NCBI GenBank assembly: GCA_945862065.1
Contig: CAMAWT010000006.1
Coordinates: 62,001 to 126,000, forward strand
From: Flavobacterium psychrophilum
GTDB taxonomy: Bacteria; Bacteroidota; Bacteroidia; Flavobacteriales; Flavobacteriaceae
Direction of reading: 5' to 3'
Length of the DNA stretch: 64,000 nucleotides
Below, piece after piece: positions 44,644 to 54,100 of this stretch. The notes below the pieces were generated by a model that did no database searches, had not been told where the DNA came from, and saw only the letters and a list, made by a program, of their open reading frames with translations. Made by a program: the position numbers and the translations under genes. The stretch's first letter is position 1. Every line of letters starts with the position of its first letter.

Positions 44644-45780
44644 ATGAGAAAAATTTTATTTTTAACGCTTTTTATTTCATCATTTGTAGGCATCTCGCAA
44701 GTAAAAAACGACAGTATTTTTTCTAAAAAATTAAATATTTTTCGCAAAATATCTATATCACTACCTAAATCATTTTCTGAAGATTCTAAAAACACATACC
44801 CCGTTTTTGTAGTTTTAGACGGTGACTATTTATTTGATTCTTTCAACGGAACGTTGTCTTATGGAGCCTATTGGGATGATTTGCCAGAAATGATTGTTGT
44901 GGGAATTCATCAATCTGAAACCCGATTTGATGATTGCAATTATGATCAACAAACAGCCTTGCCAGAAGGAAAAGGTTCTCAATTTTTCGAATTTATTGGA
45001 GGTGAATTACTTCCATATATTGAAAAAAAATACCCTACTTCTCCCTTCAAAATGATTGCCGGACATGATGTTACTGCCGGGTTTTTGAACTTTTTTTTAT
45101 ATAAAGATGACCCAATATTCAATGCTTATATTTCTATTGCGCCAGAGTTAGCTCCTGGAATGGACGTCAATATTTCTTCTCGATTTGGGAATATTACAAA
45201 GCCCATAATGTATTATCAATGCAATGCAGACGGTGATATTAAAAAAATCAAAGAAAACTGTACTTTGTTGGATGACAATCTAAAAAATATTCAAAATCCA
45301 AATATTAAATACCTTTACGAAGAAATTAAAAACACGTCACATTATTCTTTAGTTTCCTTTGCAATTCCTAATGCATTCTATGATTTTTTCAAAATATATC
45401 AACCCATTTCAAATACTGAATTTCAACAAAAAATAGTCACACTTTCTTCAGGATATGTTGATTATCTTACAAAAAAATATGATGAAATTGAAAAAACGAT
45501 GGGTAGTAAAACAATTATTAGATACAATGATTTCAAAGCAATTGAAGCAGCAATTTTGAAAAACAAGGCATATGATGAATTCGAAAAATTAGCAGCCATC
45601 TCAAAGAAAATGTATCCAAATACTATGTTAAGTGATTATCATATGGCGATGTTTTATGAAAATAAAGGCGACTTAAAAAAGGCAGTAAAATCATATCAAA
45701 ATGCCTTTCAATTGAATGAAATTGGTAGTTTAACAAAAGAAATGATGCTCAATAAAACAGAACAACTTCGAATAAAATAA
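44644..45780 (+). CDS. Secreted esterase-like alpha/beta hydrolase with TPR-like tail
   Basis: A 378-residue exported protein (signal peptide MRKILFLTLFISSFVGIS) of the esterase D/putative esterase fold: YPVFVVLDGDYLFDSFNG, then EMIVVGIHQSETRFDDCNY, GGELLPYIEKKYP and MIAGHDVTAGFLNFFLY, where the usual GxSxGG nucleophile elbow reads GHDVTAG. The Ser is replaced by Asp, so hydrolase activity is questionable. The C-terminal 60 residues form a TPR-like helical pair (NTMLSDYHMAMFYENKGDLKKAVKSYQNAF shows the pattern). It shares one base with the radA start. Confidence 0.75.
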   Translation: MRKILFLTLFISSFVGISQVKNDSIFSKKLNIFRKISISLPKSFSEDSKNTYPVFVVLDGDYLFDSFNGTLSYGAYWDDLPEMIVVGIHQSETRFDDCNYDQQTALPEGKGSQFFEFIGGELLPYIEKKYPTSPFKMIAGHDVTAGFLNFFLYKDDPIFNAYISIAPELAPGMDVNISSRFGNITKPIMYYQCNADGDIKKIKENCTLLDDNLKNIQNPNIKYLYEEIKNTSHYSLVSFAIPNAFYDFFKIYQPISNTEFQQKIVTLSSGYVDYLTKKYDEIEKTMGSKTIIRYNDFKAIEAAILKNKAYDEFEKLAAISKKMYPNTMLSDYHMAMFYENKGDLKKAVKSYQNAFQLNEIGSLTKEMMLNKTEQLRIK

Positions 45781-47144
45781 TGGCAAAACTAAAAACATCT
45801 TTTTTCTGTCAAAACTGTGGAGCCCAATATGCAAGATGGCAAGGACAGTGTAATTCTTGTAAAGAATGGAATACAATTGTGGAAGAAATTATTCAGAAAG
45901 AAGAAAAAACAAGTTGGAAACCAAGCAGTACTTCTGAAACAAAAAAGGCTGCAAAACCGTTGAAAATTGCCGAAATTGATGCCACTCAAGAAGTGCGCAT
46001 GAACACCACCGACGAAGAACTTAACAGAGTACTTGGCGGCGGCATCGTTCCTGGCTCTTTAACATTACTCGGTGGCGAACCAGGAATAGGAAAAAGTACG
46101 TTGCTGTTGCAAATTTCTTTAAAATTACCTTACAAAACACTATATGTTTCGGGTGAAGAAAGCCAAAAACAAATAAAAATGCGCGCCGAACGAATCACTC
46201 CAAACGGCGACAATTGTTATATTCTTACCGAAACAAAAACCCAAAACATCTTTCGTCAAATTCAGGAAATTGATCCTGAAATCGTTATTATAGATTCTAT
46301 TCAAACCTTGCATACCGATTTTATCGAATCTTCACCTGGAAGTATTTCTCAAATTAGAGAATGTACTGCCGAGCTTATAAAATTTGCTAAAGAATCTAAT
46401 GTTCCGGTTATTCTCATCGGGCATATTACAAAAGACGGAAGCATCGCAGGGCCCAAAATACTTGAGCACATGGTTGATACCGTGCTTCAATTTGAGGGTG
46501 ACAGAAACCATGTATATCGCATACTTCGTTCATTGAAAAACCGATTTGGGTCAACCGCCGAACTCGGAATTTATGAAATGCAAGGCAGCGGACTTCGAGA
46601 AGTTTCCAACCCTTCCGAAATACTTTTATCACATAGAGAAGAAGAACTTTCGGGAACCGCAATTGCCTCCACTCTTGAAGGTATGCGTCCGTTGATGATA
46701 GAAATTCAAGCACTTGTTTCTACGGCTGTGTATGGAACACCCCAACGCAGCGCCACTGGATATAACGCAAAAAGGTTAAACATGCTCTTGGCAGTCCTTG
46801 AAAAAAGAGCTGGTTTTCGTTTGGGTCTAAAAGATGTTTTTTTAAATGTTACCGGCGGAATATCTGTTGATGATCCTGCTATTGACCTTGCCGTAGTAGC
46901 TGCAATTCTTTCCTCAAACGAAGATATTCCAGTTAATAAAGATGTTTGTTTTGCTGGCGAAGTTGGGCTTTCTGGTGAAATTCGACCTGTTAACCGAGTG
47001 GAACAACGTATTCAAGAAGCAGAAAAACTAGGATTCGGTACTATATTTGTTTCTAAATACAACAAAATTTCAACAAAATTCCCAGGAATAAAAATCATAC
47101 TAGTTTCAAAAATAGAAGAAATAGTTAGCGAATTATTCGGATAA
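45780..47144 (+). CDS. radA: DNA repair protein RadA
   Basis: RecA-like ATPase that helps branch migration during recombination. Zinc finger CQNCG...CNSCKEW (about 10-31), Walker A GGEPGIGKSTL, the RadA-specific KNRFGS motif and a C-terminal Lon-like domain (residues about 310-454) with GGISVDDPAIDLAVVAAILSS. The 454 residues are complete. The ATG overlaps the stop of the esterase-like gene (TAATG). Confidence 0.97.
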   Translation: MAKLKTSFFCQNCGAQYARWQGQCNSCKEWNTIVEEIIQKEEKTSWKPSSTSETKKAAKPLKIAEIDATQEVRMNTTDEELNRVLGGGIVPGSLTLLGGEPGIGKSTLLLQISLKLPYKTLYVSGEESQKQIKMRAERITPNGDNCYILTETKTQNIFRQIQEIDPEIVIIDSIQTLHTDFIESSPGSISQIRECTAELIKFAKESNVPVILIGHITKDGSIAGPKILEHMVDTVLQFEGDRNHVYRILRSLKNRFGSTAELGIYEMQGSGLREVSNPSEILLSHREEELSGTAIASTLEGMRPLMIEIQALVSTAVYGTPQRSATGYNAKRLNMLLAVLEKRAGFRLGLKDVFLNVTGGISVDDPAIDLAVVAAILSSNEDIPVNKDVCFAGEVGLSGEIRPVNRVEQRIQEAEKLGFGTIFVSKYNKISTKFPGIKIILVSKIEEIVSELFG

Positions 47145-47180
47145 AAATAAAAAAATCACACCTACAATAGACTTTATCAA

Positions 47181-48341
47181 TTGAAGACAAAAATCGCAAT
47201 CACTTCCCTCGCAACTATTTCACCTCTTGGAAACAACCCAGTCCAAGTTTGGGATCAATATATGAATAACAAAACGTGTATTACATCTCAATATATTGGA
47301 ACCGAAATGCAATTGGCAGCAAGTATATCCAACCAAGATAAATTATCGATTCGTCTTTTGCAAGAAAGCGATTCCAAATACAAATCATTAGACCCAACCG
47401 TTTTATATGCACTATTAGTTTCACGCCAAGCCATGCAACAAGCCGGCTGGCAAAAAGGAGACGATTTTGGCATTAACATAGGCTCTTCTAGAGGTGCTAC
47501 TCATTTATTTGAAACCTATCACAAAGAGTTTATAGAAACAGGACGCACTTCAACATTAACCTCTCCAACAACAACCCTTGGTAATATTTCGACATGGTTG
47601 GCCTATGATTTAAAAAATAACGGACCAACAATTTCGCATTCCATTACGTGCTCAACGGCATTGCATGCTGTTTTAAACGCAGTGGCTTGGATGCAGTCTG
47701 GCATGGCAAATAAATTCTTGGTAGGAGGGAGCGAGGCATCGTTAACGCCTTTTACTTTTGCACAAATGCACGCATTAAAAATTCATGCTACACAACCAGA
47801 CGAATTTCCGTGTAGGGCTTTTGATTTGACCAAAAAGAAAAACACAATGGTGCTTGGAGAAGGTGCTGCAATAGCTTGCCTCGAAATGGGAACTCATCCA
47901 AATGCGTTGGGTTACATAGAAGGGATTGGATATGCAACTGACGATATGTTACATAATATTTCTATTTCTGAAGAGGCTGTTTGCTTTCAAAAATCGATGC
48001 AAATGGCTTTGAAAAATACATCAGCAAACGAAGTTGATGTTATTGTGATGCATGCTCCTGGAACATTAAAAGGTGATACTTCTGAGTACAAAGCGATTCA
48101 AAAAGTGTTTGGAAATGACATTCCTTTACTAACCACCAACAAATGGAAAATAGGGCATACGTTTGGCGCATCTGGGCTGCTCAATTTGGAGCTAGCGCTA
48201 TTGATGATGCAACACAATCAGTTTATTCCAATACCTTATTTGGATAACCAAAAACAAACTAAAGACATTAAAAAAGTACTCATTAATGCTGTTGGTTTTG
48301 GCGGAAATGCCGTAAGTATATTAATTTCAAAAGAGGGTTAA
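47181..48341 (+). CDS. Beta-ketoacyl synthase-like protein
   Basis: A 386-residue condensing enzyme of the FabF/KAS type. Catalytic residues are Cys157 in HSITCSTALHAV, His in VMHAPGTLKGD and His in WKIGHTFGASG. It is shorter than FabF (about 415) and has no adjacent ACP. The start is TTG at 47181 (no ATG nearby), and the protein reads LKTKIAITSLATISPLG. In flavobacteria, KAS-like genes are often near biotin genes, which raises a possible role in making the pimeloyl precursor; that is inference. Confidence 0.85.
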   Translation: MKTKIAITSLATISPLGNNPVQVWDQYMNNKTCITSQYIGTEMQLAASISNQDKLSIRLLQESDSKYKSLDPTVLYALLVSRQAMQQAGWQKGDDFGINIGSSRGATHLFETYHKEFIETGRTSTLTSPTTTLGNISTWLAYDLKNNGPTISHSITCSTALHAVLNAVAWMQSGMANKFLVGGSEASLTPFTFAQMHALKIHATQPDEFPCRAFDLTKKKNTMVLGEGAAIACLEMGTHPNALGYIEGIGYATDDMLHNISISEEAVCFQKSMQMALKNTSANEVDVIVMHAPGTLKGDTSEYKAIQKVFGNDIPLLTTNKWKIGHTFGASGLLNLELALLMMQHNQFIPIPYLDNQKQTKDIKKVLINAVGFGGNAVSILISKEG

Positions 48342-48403
48342 GTTTTCAGTTTTCAGTCTCAGTTTACAGTTACTGGTGCTAATCACCAATCACTAATCAC
48401 TAA
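48341..48403. repeat. Composite tandem repeat downstream of the KAS-like gene
   Basis: CAGTTTTCAGTCTCAGTTTACAGT-type units followed by GTGCTAATCAC and ATCACTA units. It is the reverse complement, block for block, of 31281-31350. Confidence 0.7.
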
Positions 48404-48404
48404 A

Positions 48405-48878
48405 TTACCCCTCCAATTCTTTCACTTTTTCATATACTCTTTCACTTTCCCAACCTTTTCGAAGGAGGTAATCACAAAATTTCTTCCTTTTTTTGAGGGT
48501 ATTTTTTTCGGTGATGGTTTCCCAATGTTTGTTACTTACTTCTTCAAACATCGATTCATAGTCATTGGTTTCTATTTCTTTTATTGATTTTGTGATCAAG
48601 AATGTTGAAATATTTCGGGCTTTTAGTTCGATGGTGATGCGTTTTTTACCCCATTTTTTTTGATGCAGTTTGCTTTGAGTAAAAATACTTGCAAAACGCT
48701 CTTCATTCAAATAGTTATTGTCCAACAAATGAACAATCACTTGTTCTTTTTCATCTTGTGAAACCTGAAAACTATATAGTTTTTCATTTACTTCTGCATG
48801 ACAACGTTCTTGGTAGGCGCAGTAGTATTCCATTTTTTGGATGATTTCTTTTAAGGATAAATCAGCAGTTGATTTCAA
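48405..48878 (-). CDS. recX: Regulatory protein RecX
   Basis: A 157-residue three-helix-repeat protein that modulates RecA filaments. EIIQKMEYYCAYQERCHAEV and LLDNNYLNEERFASIFTQSKLHQKKWGKKRITIELKARNIS are the typical RecX segments, and the end is CDYLLRKGWESERVYEKVKEL. recA is not in the window. It is the last housekeeping gene before the defence genes. Confidence 0.92.
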   Translation of the reverse strand: MKSTADLSLKEIIQKMEYYCAYQERCHAEVNEKLYSFQVSQDEKEQVIVHLLDNNYLNEERFASIFTQSKLHQKKWGKKRITIELKARNISTFLITKSIKEIETNDYESMFEEVSNKHWETITEKNTLKKRKKFCDYLLRKGWESERVYEKVKELEG

Positions 48879-49094
48879 TGTTTTGGGTTTTTTATTTCCA
48901 AAAGTAGTAAATATTAATGTATTTTAAATTATGTGGATTTATGAAATAGTTCTTTTTTATCTAATAGTAGTCTGTATTTCTAACGCAATAAACAGAATAA
49001 TAGAAATAAACATGTTGAAAAACAGTATTTGATTTTAGTGCAAAGCCAAATCCAATTTTATTTGTTTGCATTCCAAAACGTAGTAAACAAAAAA
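48879..49094. other. Gap between recX and the defence genes
   Basis: About 216 AT-rich bases with no gene or repeat that I can support, before the terminator of the next operon. Confidence 0.4.
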
Positions 49095-49115
49095 AACCCA
49101 GAGCTTGTCTGGGTT
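49095..49115 (-). terminator. Terminator of the toxin-antitoxin-chaperone operon
   Basis: Perfect 8-bp stem AACCCAGA / TCTGGGTT, loop GCTTG. On the minus strand eight Ts follow. It lies 60 bases after the stop of the SecB-like gene. Confidence 0.85.
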
Positions 49116-49174
49116 GTAATTACTTTTTTAGAGTGCAGCGCTAATGCAAATGACTAGTTGGGCACTTTTACTAT

Positions 49175-49615
49175 TTAGCGTTTACTTTTCATTAATTCCT
49201 GTATTGAAATTACAGGCAAAATTACTTTTCCTAATTCAGCTTTTTGCCACGAACTGTAAAGCATCCCTCTTATTGTGGAATAACTGATTCCTAAAAGTGT
49301 ACCAACAAAAGCTCCTTCAAACAATGGTTTATCTTCAATTAATTGGTAATACGACTGGAGTTGATCTACTTTAAAAACAAAATCAACCTCATAACTTCCG
49401 CCTTGATAAATTAGATTTCCATTTAATTCACATTTCATATCTACAAAAATGCTAATTTTCACAATTTCCTTTTCTAAATTGTGCATCATCGCATGGGTAA
49501 TTTGAAAATTATAAGTTGGATTTACATCCATTTTTTCAGGAATAACGAGTGTGTTTTCTTTTATCCAATTGATTTGAATTAAGTGAATATTTTCTGGAAT
49601 TATTACATTTGTCAT
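49175..49615 (-). CDS. SecB-like protein, putative chaperone of a TAC system
   Basis: A 146-residue soluble protein without signal peptide. Residues 30-90 alternate hydrophobic and polar residues in several beta strands (YNFQITHAMM, VKISIFVDMKC, YEVDFVFKV). Residues 105-135 read TLLGISYSTIRGMLYSSWQKAELGKV-ILP in short blocks. The last part resembles the SecB end, where a PYxRE-I segment is followed by LxxVNF, here ISYSTIRGML and VILPVISI. This is a remote match by pattern, not a clear homology. Position as third gene after toxin and antitoxin is the strongest support, since TAC chaperones are SecB-like and encoded last. It begins two bases after the antitoxin stop. Confidence 0.6.
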   Translation of the reverse strand: MTNVIIPENIHLIQINWIKENTLVIPEKMDVNPTYNFQITHAMMHNLEKEIVKISIFVDMKCELNGNLIYQGGSYEVDFVFKVDQLQSYYQLIEDKPLFEGAFVGTLLGISYSTIRGMLYSSWQKAELGKVILPVISIQELMKSKR

Positions 49616-49617
49616 TT

Positions 49618-50007
49618 TTAAGATGCTTTAGTAATTTCAACCCCTTTTGTAAAAACCTCCGAAATTTCAAATTGTACTTCTTCTTCAAGGGCTTCATTTG
49701 GAATTATCACTTTGAAATAGACATACTCTTTTTGCGGTTCTATATGAATAATATCTTCTCCCAAAACCGTTTCTATTTTGGTAACCGTTTTGGTGGTAAA
49801 TGTATGTGTACCAGTAAGCCATTTGCTTATTTCCGAAGGTTGTTTGTTGAGCATACGGGCTAAATCAGCTGCTTTTAATCCACGTTCTTCTAGCATCTCG
49901 TGAATTTTGTTAGCGATTGCTAAATTTTTTTCTACGAGCTTGGCGATTTCTGGATTACCATTTTCTTGTAACCAGTCGTTGATGATGTTGTTTTTTGGAA
50001 ATTCCAT
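49618..50007 (-). CDS. XRE-family helix-turn-helix antitoxin
   Basis: A 129-residue protein with an XRE/Cro-type DNA-binding domain at about 30-87 (IANKIHEMLEERGLKAADLA, then the recognition helix region KQPSEISKWLTGTHTF). The N-terminal 29 residues are helical. The C-terminal 40 residues (88-129) are a beta-prone extension with hydrophobic residues (YVYFKVIIPNEA, VQFEISEVF). In TAC systems such an extension is the chaperone-addiction segment that keeps the antitoxin unstable unless bound by the SecB-like protein. It starts three bases after the putative toxin gene. It is the likely autorepressor binding the paired sites at 50529-50579. Confidence 0.8.
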   Translation of the reverse strand: MEFPKNNIINDWLQENGNPEIAKLVEKNLAIANKIHEMLEERGLKAADLARMLNKQPSEISKWLTGTHTFTTKTVTKIETVLGEDIIHIEPQKEYVYFKVIIPNEALEEEVQFEISEVFTKGVEITKAS

Positions 50008-50010
50008 TTT

Positions 50011-50535
50011 TTAAAAGTATAATTTAAAATCCGTTGAACAGTTGATTAAAGTTAAATCGTCATTCCATACGATGTCTTTTTCTACAAAAGCCAAATCAAT
50101 TGCTTTTGTTAACTTGTTTGCCAAATCAAAATGCTTTTTTACATTTGGGCAATCTTGTGCATAATGTGTGGTTTTTATATCGCCATTAAATAAAAAAACT
50201 ACATGTTCATTGGCTCTAAGGCAATATAACCTAATGTTATTGGCTTTGGGTTTACCCAATTCAGTGTAACTTGGTTCTCTGTCTTTGCCTTTTGGTGGCA
50301 ATGCCGAAGCATCTGCAATGGCTGCCTCTGGTCTAAATAAGTGATGTTGTGCACCATATTTATCTCCAATAATTTTTATCCATTCTAGCACATGATTTAG
50401 CTTTTTTCTATTATGTTGACTATGATAATTAACAAAATCTTCAAACAAAGAAGTTGAATGATTATCAATAGTTACCGAATAATAAGCTACTTTATGGTAA
50501 CGTGCTATGGGTTTTATGTGTGCAAATGTATTCAC
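50011..50535 (-). CDS. Putative toxin of a TAC system (RelE/HigB-like)
   Basis: A 174-residue basic protein. The C-terminal half (about 98-150) reads NNIRLYCLRANEHVVFLFNG then DIKTTHYAQDCPNV and KKHFDLANKLTKAIDLA. The strand-turn-strand with aromatic and Lys residues followed by helices resembles RelE/HigB mRNA interferases. The N-terminal part, with VLEWIKIIGDKYGAQHHLFRPE, is not typical of HigB. I infer a toxin from this and from the XRE gene next to it. The only plausible start in frame is GTG at 50535, which overlaps the promoter and operator region, so the start is uncertain. Confidence 0.6.
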   Translation of the reverse strand: MNTFAHIKPIARYHKVAYYSVTIDNHSTSLFEDFVNYHSQHNRKKLNHVLEWIKIIGDKYGAQHHLFRPEAAIADASALPPKGKDREPSYTELGKPKANNIRLYCLRANEHVVFLFNGDIKTTHYAQDCPNVKKHFDLANKLTKAIDLAFVEKDIVWNDDLTLINCSTDFKLYF

Positions 50536-50552
50536 TTATAAGTTAATTTCAA
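50523..50552 (-). promoter_or_regulatory. Promoter of the toxin-antitoxin-chaperone operon
   Basis: On the minus strand TTG (50552-50550), 19-bp spacer and TACATTTG (50530-50523), an excellent consensus match. Its core lies just inside the open frame that starts at 50535, so either translation starts further in or transcription uses another start. Confidence 0.6.
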
Positions 50553-50579
50553 AATATTTATTCACTTTTAAGTGAATTT
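50529..50579. promoter_or_regulatory. Pair of inverted-repeat operators, 30 bp apart
   Basis: Two near-identical inverted repeats, TTCACTTATAAGTTAA (50531-50546) and TTCACTTTTAAGTGAA (50561-50576), with matching flanks TAT and TTT. Their centres are exactly 30 bp apart, about three helical turns. The first fills the spacer of the promoter. They are probable binding sites for the XRE protein encoded in the operon. Confidence 0.7.
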
Positions 50580-50689
50580 TTGGTTTTTTTAAAATTCTTT
50601 TTGTTTTATTTGTTACGGGATTCGCTTACGTGGGGGCAAGAGAATATTTATAAAATAATTTTTTACTTATTTGAACATTCACTGTATAG

Positions 50690-51130
50690 CTAAATTTTCT
50701 GACCATAAAAACTGATTATTTGTAATACACAAGAAATGATTGTTAGCCATAAGATTGAACTATCAATAAATACGTTTTCGTTTTCTAGTTTTTTCAGGTC
50801 ATATTCATTCTTAGAAAGTTTTTGTTCATTTTCTCTTTGTTCCAAAATATAATCCTTCGCACCGTTTTCAAATGATTTTATATATTCTATTTTTCGACTT
50901 TTGTAAATATCAAGATTTTTAATAAGCTCTTCTTTTCTTTTTTTTCTTAAGTAAAGTTTGTAACTTAAGAAAATCAAGAAAAAGGACAATTGTAAATCTT
51001 TAATCAAGACAATTATATTCTGTATGTTTTCATCCAAATAAAGTTTGGATATTTTCTTAAATGCGTATCCAAATAGCAACAAAACATAAATTATAATCCA
51101 ATGTGTTATTTTAATTTCATTTAATTTCAT
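50690..51130 (-). CDS. Membrane/coiled-coil protein coupled to the type IIG gene
   Basis: A 146-residue protein with two N-terminal transmembrane helices (about 10-27 and 46-63), a charged coiled-coil-like region (about 65-118, rich in Lys/Glu), and a third helix at about 124-143. It is encoded nine bases after the type IIG gene in the same direction. I do not recognise the family. The form (membrane anchor plus coiled coil) recalls membrane effectors of defence loci, but there is no direct evidence. Confidence 0.7.
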   Translation of the reverse strand: MKLNEIKITHWIIIYVLLLFGYAFKKISKLYLDENIQNIIVLIKDLQLSFFLIFLSYKLYLRKKRKEELIKNLDIYKSRKIEYIKSFENGAKDYILEQRENEQKLSKNEYDLKKLENENVFIDSSILWLTIISCVLQIISFYGQKI

Positions 51131-51139
51131 AATTAATAA

Positions 51140-54100
51140 CTAACTTTTTTCAACAATTAATACTTCCTCCTCACTCAACCCATACAACTCATAAACCATT
51201 TTATCAATAGCTTTATCAGTTGCATCAATTTGAGCTTTCAAATCTAAAGCTTTTTTGCTTTCTTGCATGAAATAATCCTCCCACTCGGCTTCTTCGGATA
51301 AGGAAAGTTTTACTTTCTTTTTGGCGAGTTCTTTGATGAAATCAGCATAAGACAACACATACCAATCTTGGAGTTTTTTTGGTACATCTTCTAAATTAAA
51401 TTTACGCTGAATGGTGCGCTGGAATTTTGAATTTAAAAAACTTAAATTCTGATTAAATAATAAAATTTTATCAGCTTTTTCATTGTATTCTAAAATATTT
51501 TCAGGTAATTTAGTAATAGGAAAAGGTGTTATATATTTTGTGTTAAATCTAAAATATCCACCTCTCAGTACATTACCAGTTGATTTAAGATAGAACCATA
51601 ATAAATTTGAGTTTAACAAACACATGAAAAAGTTTTCAAACTGTTCATATTTAGTATGTATTTTAATACCATAAGCTCCATTTTTTAAACATAATGGAAC
51701 ATTATCTTTTGTAATATTTAACCCAAAAGTTATATCTGGTGAAACTAACTTAGGTCTATTGCTAAGAATTAAATTTTTCGGATAAACATAAGTGTACCAA
51801 TTTTTATGATTCATTTTACCTTTTTCCCTATTTCTTAGAGTAAATTCATTAAGTTTTAGATATTCATAACAATTTGGAAATTTATTTCTAATATCTTCTT
51901 CTTCAATAATTTGTGCTTTTTCATCTACAATTTCATAAGGAAAAATCACATATTGATTACTGTTTAAAGTATTAAATCTCTTAATATCAGAACCTTTAAT
52001 GATTTGTTTTACTATTTGTTTTTCAATAATTACTTTCTTGTTTAATTCTTTTGAATAACCATATATAAAATCATTTTTTTCTTCTCCTTCAATTATATAA
52101 ATAGAATCACCAGAGGTTTGAATACCTGAAAAAATATTTATAAAATCTCCTAAATTAAAATTTGCATTATGTAATTTATTAAAAAATGCGTTTACTGCTG
52201 AACTATTCAAATTCCATGGTTGATTACTTATTTCAGTGTAACTTAGTTTTTCCCATTCAAATGGTTCATTTATTTTTTTGGGGATTAGATATTTAAATTT
52301 AAAATCTTGTTTAGATTTTTTAGTTAATGTTAAAATACAGGTATAAGTTGTTACTTCAAAAACTAAATGCTCCTCAAAATGTATAATACTTTCAACATAT
52401 TTATTATTACAAAAATGTTCTCTAATACCAATTCCAAAATCTGAAACTAAAAACTTATGTGGTTGTATAAAAGATATTACGCCTAAATTATTTATTAATT
52501 CAATTGACTTTTCATCAAATAGAACATATATGTCATAGTTGCCTTTGGCTGAAATAAATTTATTTTCATAAAATGAGGTAAGTTCTGGATAAGCATCTTT
52601 TAATCCTTGTATTCTTAAATAAGGCGGATTCCCAATAATCACATCAAAACCACCTTTTTCAAATACTTTCGGGAATGCCTGTTGCCAGTTAAAGGCTTTT
52701 TCGCCAGCAATGGCTGGGTCGTCAATTAAGGAGTTGCCACATTTAATATTGCTGTTTAGGTCGTTTAGTTTTCGGTTGGGCTGTGCGGTGCGCAACCACA
52801 AAGAGAGTTTGGCAATTTCTACACTTTCCTCGTTTAAGTCCACACCAAACAAGTTGTGTTCCAAAATGCTCGTGGCTATATCGCTCAAAACCATGGCATC
52901 GCCAAACAACTTGGCTTGCAACTCATCTATATAGCGGTGTTCGGCAATCAAAAAATCCAAGGCTTGGTTCAAAAAAGCACCAGAGCCACAAGCGGGGTCG
53001 CAAATAGTGATTTGCAACAACCATTTTCTGTAGTGGTCTAGTTTTTCAACTAAGGCTTGTAGGGTTTTCTTTTGGCGTTTTTTGTCGGCGGTGTAGTCTT
53101 CGTCTGCAATGCCTAACTCGGCTTTCTTTTCGGTACACAATTTGCCAACGGTATTTTCTACTATGTACTTGGTAATGTATTTTGGGGTATAAAATACACC
53201 GTCTTTCTTGCGTTTGGTTTTGGTTTTGTCAATTTCGGCACCTTCCAATTGGGCTTTTACTTCGTCTAATTCGTTTAACGAATTTTCAAAAATATGCCCT
53301 AAAATATTCACGTCCACCTCACTCGCAAAATCGTAATTACTCAATTTTTCGGTGTGATTAAATAGTACGGCATCGTCAATACGAATAGTGTTTAACAAGT
53401 CGTCTGATTTGAATAAACCACCGTTGTAAGCAAAAATTTGGTGCTCTTCTTTGTCAATAGTATTGGTTTGGCTAAAAGCAGGCAATTGCACTTTGGCACC
53501 AGTGTTCAAGTCGTCAAAATAGGTTTTGTAGCGGTCATACAACGATACTTGTATGCGCATTTGCTGCAACTGTTGCCACTCTTTATTTATTCTGAAAATC
53601 AAGTTGGTAGGCAATAAATTGCGGTCTTCGGCAAAGAAAATAAACAGAAATCGGTCGAGTAGTTTTTGCGATTTCTGAAACAATTCTAGCGGGTCATATT
53701 GCGGGTTGAGTTGTACCAAATTCTGAAACAATTCGCGTTTAAAAAGCGAGTAATCTTTGTAGAGTTTTTTGGTAATGGTATCTTCTTCACTTACCGATTG
53801 ATCTTTGATGGATTTGGCAACGTTGTTTTTGATATTGTCATAAGCCAAGCACAAATACAGTAATTCAAACTCAGCTTTGTTAAGTTGAAACAAGTTAAAT
53901 TCTAGGTATTCAATGGCATTGTCAATATAAAAACGTAATTTTTCAAAGTTGGATGTAATAACATACACACATTCGGGCTGGTTGTTTTTATAACCAAATG
54001 CCTGTGCTTCAATTTTGCCTAAATCGGTGGTGTTGGTGCCTTTGAGTTCAATTACTGCGCTTACCTTATCATTAACTAAAATCGCTCCATCGGCTTTTTT

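Noticed and set aside
46426-46713. 95-codon antisense frame inside radA
   Set aside because: It is entirely opposite conserved RadA sequence and lacks independent support.
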